Below, piece after piece: positions 59,561-64,000 of a stretch of 64,000 nt of DNA; positions within the stretch are counted from its first letter, which is position 1, and each line of letters begins with the position of its first letter. A program made the position numbers and the translations under genes. Below the pieces are notes generated by a model that saw only the letters and a program-made list of their open reading frames with translations, was not told the origin of the DNA and searched no databases. Origin of the DNA: Mugil cephalus (lineage: Eukaryota; Chordata; Actinopteri; Mugiliformes; Mugilidae); contig NC_061781.1 of the NCBI RefSeq assembly GCF_022458985.1, positions 21,539,001-21,603,000 of the forward strand. Reading direction: 5' to 3'.

Positions 59561-62500
59561 AAAAAAAAAAAAAAAAGGATGTGTGATTGGAGGAGGAATG
59601 AAAAAAAGGATATGTGTGCGTTAAAGGCACATTTAGACTAAACAACTGGTTTGTTTAGTTAAAATGGATAAATTAAGTCAATTCATTAACCAAAAATGCA
59701 ACAGATGTTAAAACGTAAACGGGGGAAAGTCCTTATAAATTAAAGAAGGAGTGACTTAAAGCCAAACACATCAACTTTATCAAGTCACTTTTTTATTATT
59801 AAGAAGAACTTTGTCAATTAATAAGTCAACATAAGTGTCATCTGACTATATTCTGATGCACAATTGTGGATTTTTACGCTAAGAAATCCTTTTTTAAACC
59901 TTTTAATCTTCTCCTTTTGTCTAAAAAAAGGTTAATGAATTGTTTTTAGCATCCAAAATTGTGATTTAGTGTCATATAAGTTGGAGTTTTACGTCATTTG
60001 TTATTACAAAGCCTTGAACTGAATGTATAAAATATAAAATATTAATTTATGAAAACAATATTAGAGACTTATACGTCATTTAGATTTCCGTCAAAATGAA
60101 ATTTCAGTGCAGTGGCTCAGAGCACAGCAGGAATACTAAACAGAAAAAGTATGTAGCCTACAGACATAAGAATATAAATTTAAAAACTTTGTATGAATAA
60201 CATAAATATAGGATACAGTATCTACATTGCACAGTACTAATATATTACTCATATACTTCAAATTGACTTATGAAGTAAAAAAAAAGTAAGGTATTGGTTA
60301 AATTATGTTATATTAAGTCAAAATACTCTAATTTAAATTATGTAATTTAGTTTAATAAATATATAAGAGTCTTCTTTAACTTTAGAAATAGGCCTCCATG
60401 GATGGGGCTTCACACAACACGCTTTCTTTAACAAACTGCCTGAACCTATAGTTGTTTTGTAAACAGATGATGAGGTATGATTCACTTTTGCAAACAACAT
60501 ATATAAAATCACTGATAAAAAAGTAGAAACAATCTTGTTGTGGAGTGAGTGATGAATTATTCTTCCAGATTTTACTGAATTTCCCCAGAAAGGTGACGTC
60601 ATCGCTGATTTGGAGCGACGACTGAGAGACGTGTTCGGTCCTCGTGTGTCCTCTAAACTGTCCCACGATCACCACTGAACTCACAGTGAAACGAGAAATG
60701 ACCTTCTGACCCCGCTGGCCGATTCTCCACATTTTAACATACACTTATAGACTAATAAATACCAAAACCAACCCTCCTCTCTGGAATAATGACGTTTAAG
60801 ATGAGTACGTTTTCTTTAAAATATTAGAAATATGTGAATATAAACTCAGACAACACATTTCTGTGAAGATACACAGGCAGGAGACACAACAAAGAAGTAT
60901 TCAGGAAAATTCATAACACTTTTTGTTTTCTATTCTGTCAGTGTTAATAGAAAAAAAATACAAAAGACCAGAAAGTCATTTACAACATTATATAAAAGAG
61001 TTTTTCTTTATTCAGCAGTAAAATCTAAAATGTTAGGAAAAAGTACAGCTGTTATTTTCTGACCTGAACATAGCTGGTTCACTTCAGAGATGAAAAATAA
61101 ACAATGTCCCTCAGTTTTTTTAAATTATTTTTTTAATCAATAGTAGTATTTGACATGAGGTCAATCACAGAGCTGCAGAGACCTCTACTGGCTGTTTGTG
61201 GTAATGACACATTCTGTCAAAAAAAACTGAAGGTAAAGATGAATCAGTACATTTTATTTTTTAAACTGCACATAAGAAAAAAACTTGATTGATTACAACA
61301 CTTTATTTAAATATTGTTACAATCATAAAAATGATCCTGTGTTATATAACTGAAAACATCCCTGCTGAAACCAATGTCACCCAGAGTTGAGTTTGCTGAG
61401 CTATTTATTATTTATGACCGTAAATATATGGTGATGCATGATATCCAAACCTATCATCAGAAAGATCATGACAAATAACGCTATAAAATTGCTTAGAATT
61501 GCATGAAAATAAAATGATTCAAACTTTAAAACCAAAATGTGAAATTGTTCTCAAATTTATTTGATGAAGAGGCAGAGCAGTTTGAACCTGAAAACAAATG
61601 TAATAATAAACTAAATCGATCAGCAGAGGGCGATGTTACAGAGGGAACTGATCCCTTTAACTCTCAATTAGCTGCGATGTAATTCAAACCTTTTGATTTG
61701 CACCATTATACAGAGACAATAATGTATAATAATAATAATAATAATAACATACATAAAGTGCCAGAGAGGTACAAGAAAAAAAAAAACTTATTCAAGGTAC
61801 CTCCTCCACCGAAAAAATAACATAATAAAAAATTATAACAAACAATAACAAATAAATGTTTTTGCTAAATGAAGATATGAATTCCAAAGTAATGATCACT
61901 TTTTAAAGACTCAACAGATGTACAAACACTAAATAAAAAAGTCCAACTACACAGAAGTCGTTTCGAAAAGACTCTGGAGTTTTAGCCGAGGACCTGCTCG
62001 TTGAATATATAATAATGTCCTGTTGTTCATGCAAAATACATGAAATCCATCCAGATCTCATATAATCTCGATTGTAGCTGTGGTCCACTGCAAAATTAAC
62101 AAATATGAACAAAATAGTGCAGATTTTGCAAGTTGTGTGGCACTAGTTGAGAATCACTGATCTAGAGCATTAGAACATTATCAAATTAGGCCACTACTTC
62201 TCCATGGTACCTAATAAAACAGTTTCCACACAGAGGTGGACCTTGTAGACCACATCAGACCAGGATATGACCTGAGAATGTTTCCTTGATCTCTGATTGG
62301 CTGAATGAAAACCACATGCTTCTAAACCTCACTGAGACGCACAGGGACACAATTTCACAAGCGCTGAAGTTACCAAATATGGTTCCTTGGCCCATAAAGT
62401 GTTAAAATCCATCCATTTCAAATTGTGTAACATTATTTATTCTATGTTGAAATAGTTTCTACCAAACAATGAGGCGTCCCGTGGAGCAAACAACCTGCTG

Positions 62501-64000
62501 TTGGGTCGCTGATGAAATCCGTAGATTGTTCGTGCTGTTTGTGATGAATGTGTTGGCGTGTGCTTGTAAAGCTCACATCATGGGTGACCTGGCTCACGTC
62601 TGGGGACAAAAAAACAACTCTTGTAAAGTAAATCATTAAATTTGAAGCCAGGTTTCAGAAGCAGTAACAGTTAGGAATCACCAGGACGCTCATGTAAATT
62701 GCTAATGTCTTCTGAAGTGATGGAAATTGTGTAAAAGGTTGGAGAACTTGTGTAACAGCTGCAGCACAAATACAGCGCAAAACCCAACAATGAACAAACA
62801 AAGTGAAGGGGAAAATAAAATCAAGGAATGGCGTTGACGACTTTAAACACAAACTCATCAAACGTAATCATCCTCTTACACCTCTGCACTTCAAAAACAC
62901 GAACCCGTGGGCCTCTCTGCGTCGCCCACACAGGAAAAGATAACTCTCGTACGTCGATTCTTTTGTTTGTTCGCGAATGTCAACAGCGACGAAGGCCGAC
63001 GATCAGAGTTTAGCCGGGTTCAGGCTGAGAACTGGCGCACCACAAATAAACCGTAGACGAGCTACGCAAATAGACCGTGTGTGGTATTGACTCTAATTAT
63101 ACCATGGGGGATATTTACAAGGTCATGTATAGCTACTTTAAATCGTGCTTTAAATTAGTGCTTTTTTATGATTTTACAATTTCATAGTTGGTAATTTGTT
63201 CTCTCTGTGTTGATTTTTTTAAAGTAATTTGCAACATTTTCTGTGTTTTGCAGGAAAAAAAATGCAGAAATTAACTTTTCACATAATCTAAGCTGCACAC
63301 ACACAGCTGAATGTTAATTAAATCAACTGAAGTGTATAGAAATATACAGAAGCCCTAAGCGGCCATGTGCTCACATATTATTCCTGTTTTTCCGTTTTCT
63401 CCAGATCTCGAGTTAATTATCTCGTTATCTAATTTAGACATTTTCAGCTACCTTGAAAGCAAAACAGTGCTCAGTATAGGAAACACACTGGACCTAGATA
63501 CTGGTGGTGGTGATTGGAAGAAAAGAATTTGGAGATCTGGACGGGATGAGGAGCGGACAGACGAGTTTAACCCCAGATCTGGAGGTGAAGAAGAGCGATT
63601 TCTGACCAAAATGACAGCAGCAGAGTAGAACATATTTAAGGTTTGGCAGCAAAGACATGATTGGCTGATGAAAGAGTGAGGAGAAAAAAAAATCAGATAT
63701 CAGATGGTCAGGCGGTGTAATCCCCACCTGTGCATAACACCATTATCATATTCAGTCTATAGCCCGAGTTGCTGCTTGTTAGCCTGCAGGTTAGCATGCA
63801 TAGCTTGATGTTACTTCCCCACGTAGGCAGCAACGTAACGGCAACAATCACTAACAACACCAGGGCAAATGAATAAATACAACACATGAAATATTATAGT
63901 CTCAGTCTGACCTTTAGAAAATTCAGTTTAAGACTCAAACCAGATGTAGTGCTGCAAGTTGTTTGACGTCACAGTGAAAAGTCTCTTGTTTTCCAGAGAG
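59561..64000. other. Right-hand region without a supported gene
   Basis: Very AT-rich. Contains a repeat family A copy (62163-62358), an AAT run (61727-61747) and poly-A tracts. A 120-codon minus-strand frame (60744-60382) shows no recognisable motif or splice context. I see no RNA gene. Confidence 0.6.
62163..62358 (+). repeat. Dispersed repeat family A, copy 2
   Basis: Direct-orientation match to 3981-4205, sharing AGAGCATT, TTAGGCCACT, CTTCTCCATGGT, AGAGGTGGACC, GTAGACCACATCAGACC and AAACCTCACTGAGA. Confidence 0.8.

Noticed and set aside
60382..60744. 120-codon minus-strand frame in the right-hand region
   Set aside because: No recognisable motif, no convincing splice or start context, and AT-rich surroundings; a chance frame is likelier.

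Overview
The window is nuclear DNA of a vertebrate, most likely a teleost fish. The genes have introns with GT-AG boundaries, the spacers are AT-rich and full of microsatellites, and several dispersed repeat families look like ones I know from ray-finned fish. All gene names rest on my own reading of conserved motifs; no database search was possible.

Layout, left to right. (1) Minus strand, 1-937: the 5' end of a cyclic-nucleotide-gated channel gene, cnga4-like. Three coding exons are visible and the rest lies left of the window. (2) A divergent spacer with a LINE fossil, then a GC-rich promoter and noncoding first exon around 3120-3486. (3) Plus strand, 10269-26005: an 11-coding-exon FHIP gene (fhip1b, formerly fam160a2). 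I could splice it into one frame of 1152 codons plus stop. The 3' UTR probably runs to about 28.9 kb. (4) Plus strand, about 31.9-37.1 kb: a gene for an 877-residue coiled-coil plus six-blade NHL protein. It resembles the TRIM32 group but has no visible RING or B-box. (5) A 5-6 kb repeat-rich spacer. (6) Minus strand, 53946-43945: an ankrd50-like gene (P-loop NTPase, about 17-18 ankyrin repeats, C-terminal PDZ ligand), 1405 residues from three coding exons, with a likely extra 3' UTR exon at about 43.7 kb. (7) 54-64 kb: the presumed upstream region of the ankrd50-like gene, mostly dispersed repeats and AT-rich sequence, with no coding gene I can support.

The head-to-head arrangement of the CNG channel and FHIP genes matches, as I recall it, human CNGA4/FHIP1B on 11p15, which supports both names. 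FHIP1B (FTS-Hook-FHIP dynein adaptor on early endosomes) and ANKRD50 (SNX27-retromer recycling) both act on endosomes. The NHL protein between them is the least familiar gene here.

I see no CRISPR array, operon, prokaryotic system, tRNA or rRNA gene, and no full-length autonomous transposon. The items most worth a second look are: the RING-less NHL gene; fhip1b exon 6 boxed in by UG repeats; the uORF whose stop overlaps a start codon of the ankrd50-like gene; its 3' UTR intron beginning 11 nt after the stop; and a perfect 52-bp spacerless palindrome at 7667-7718.
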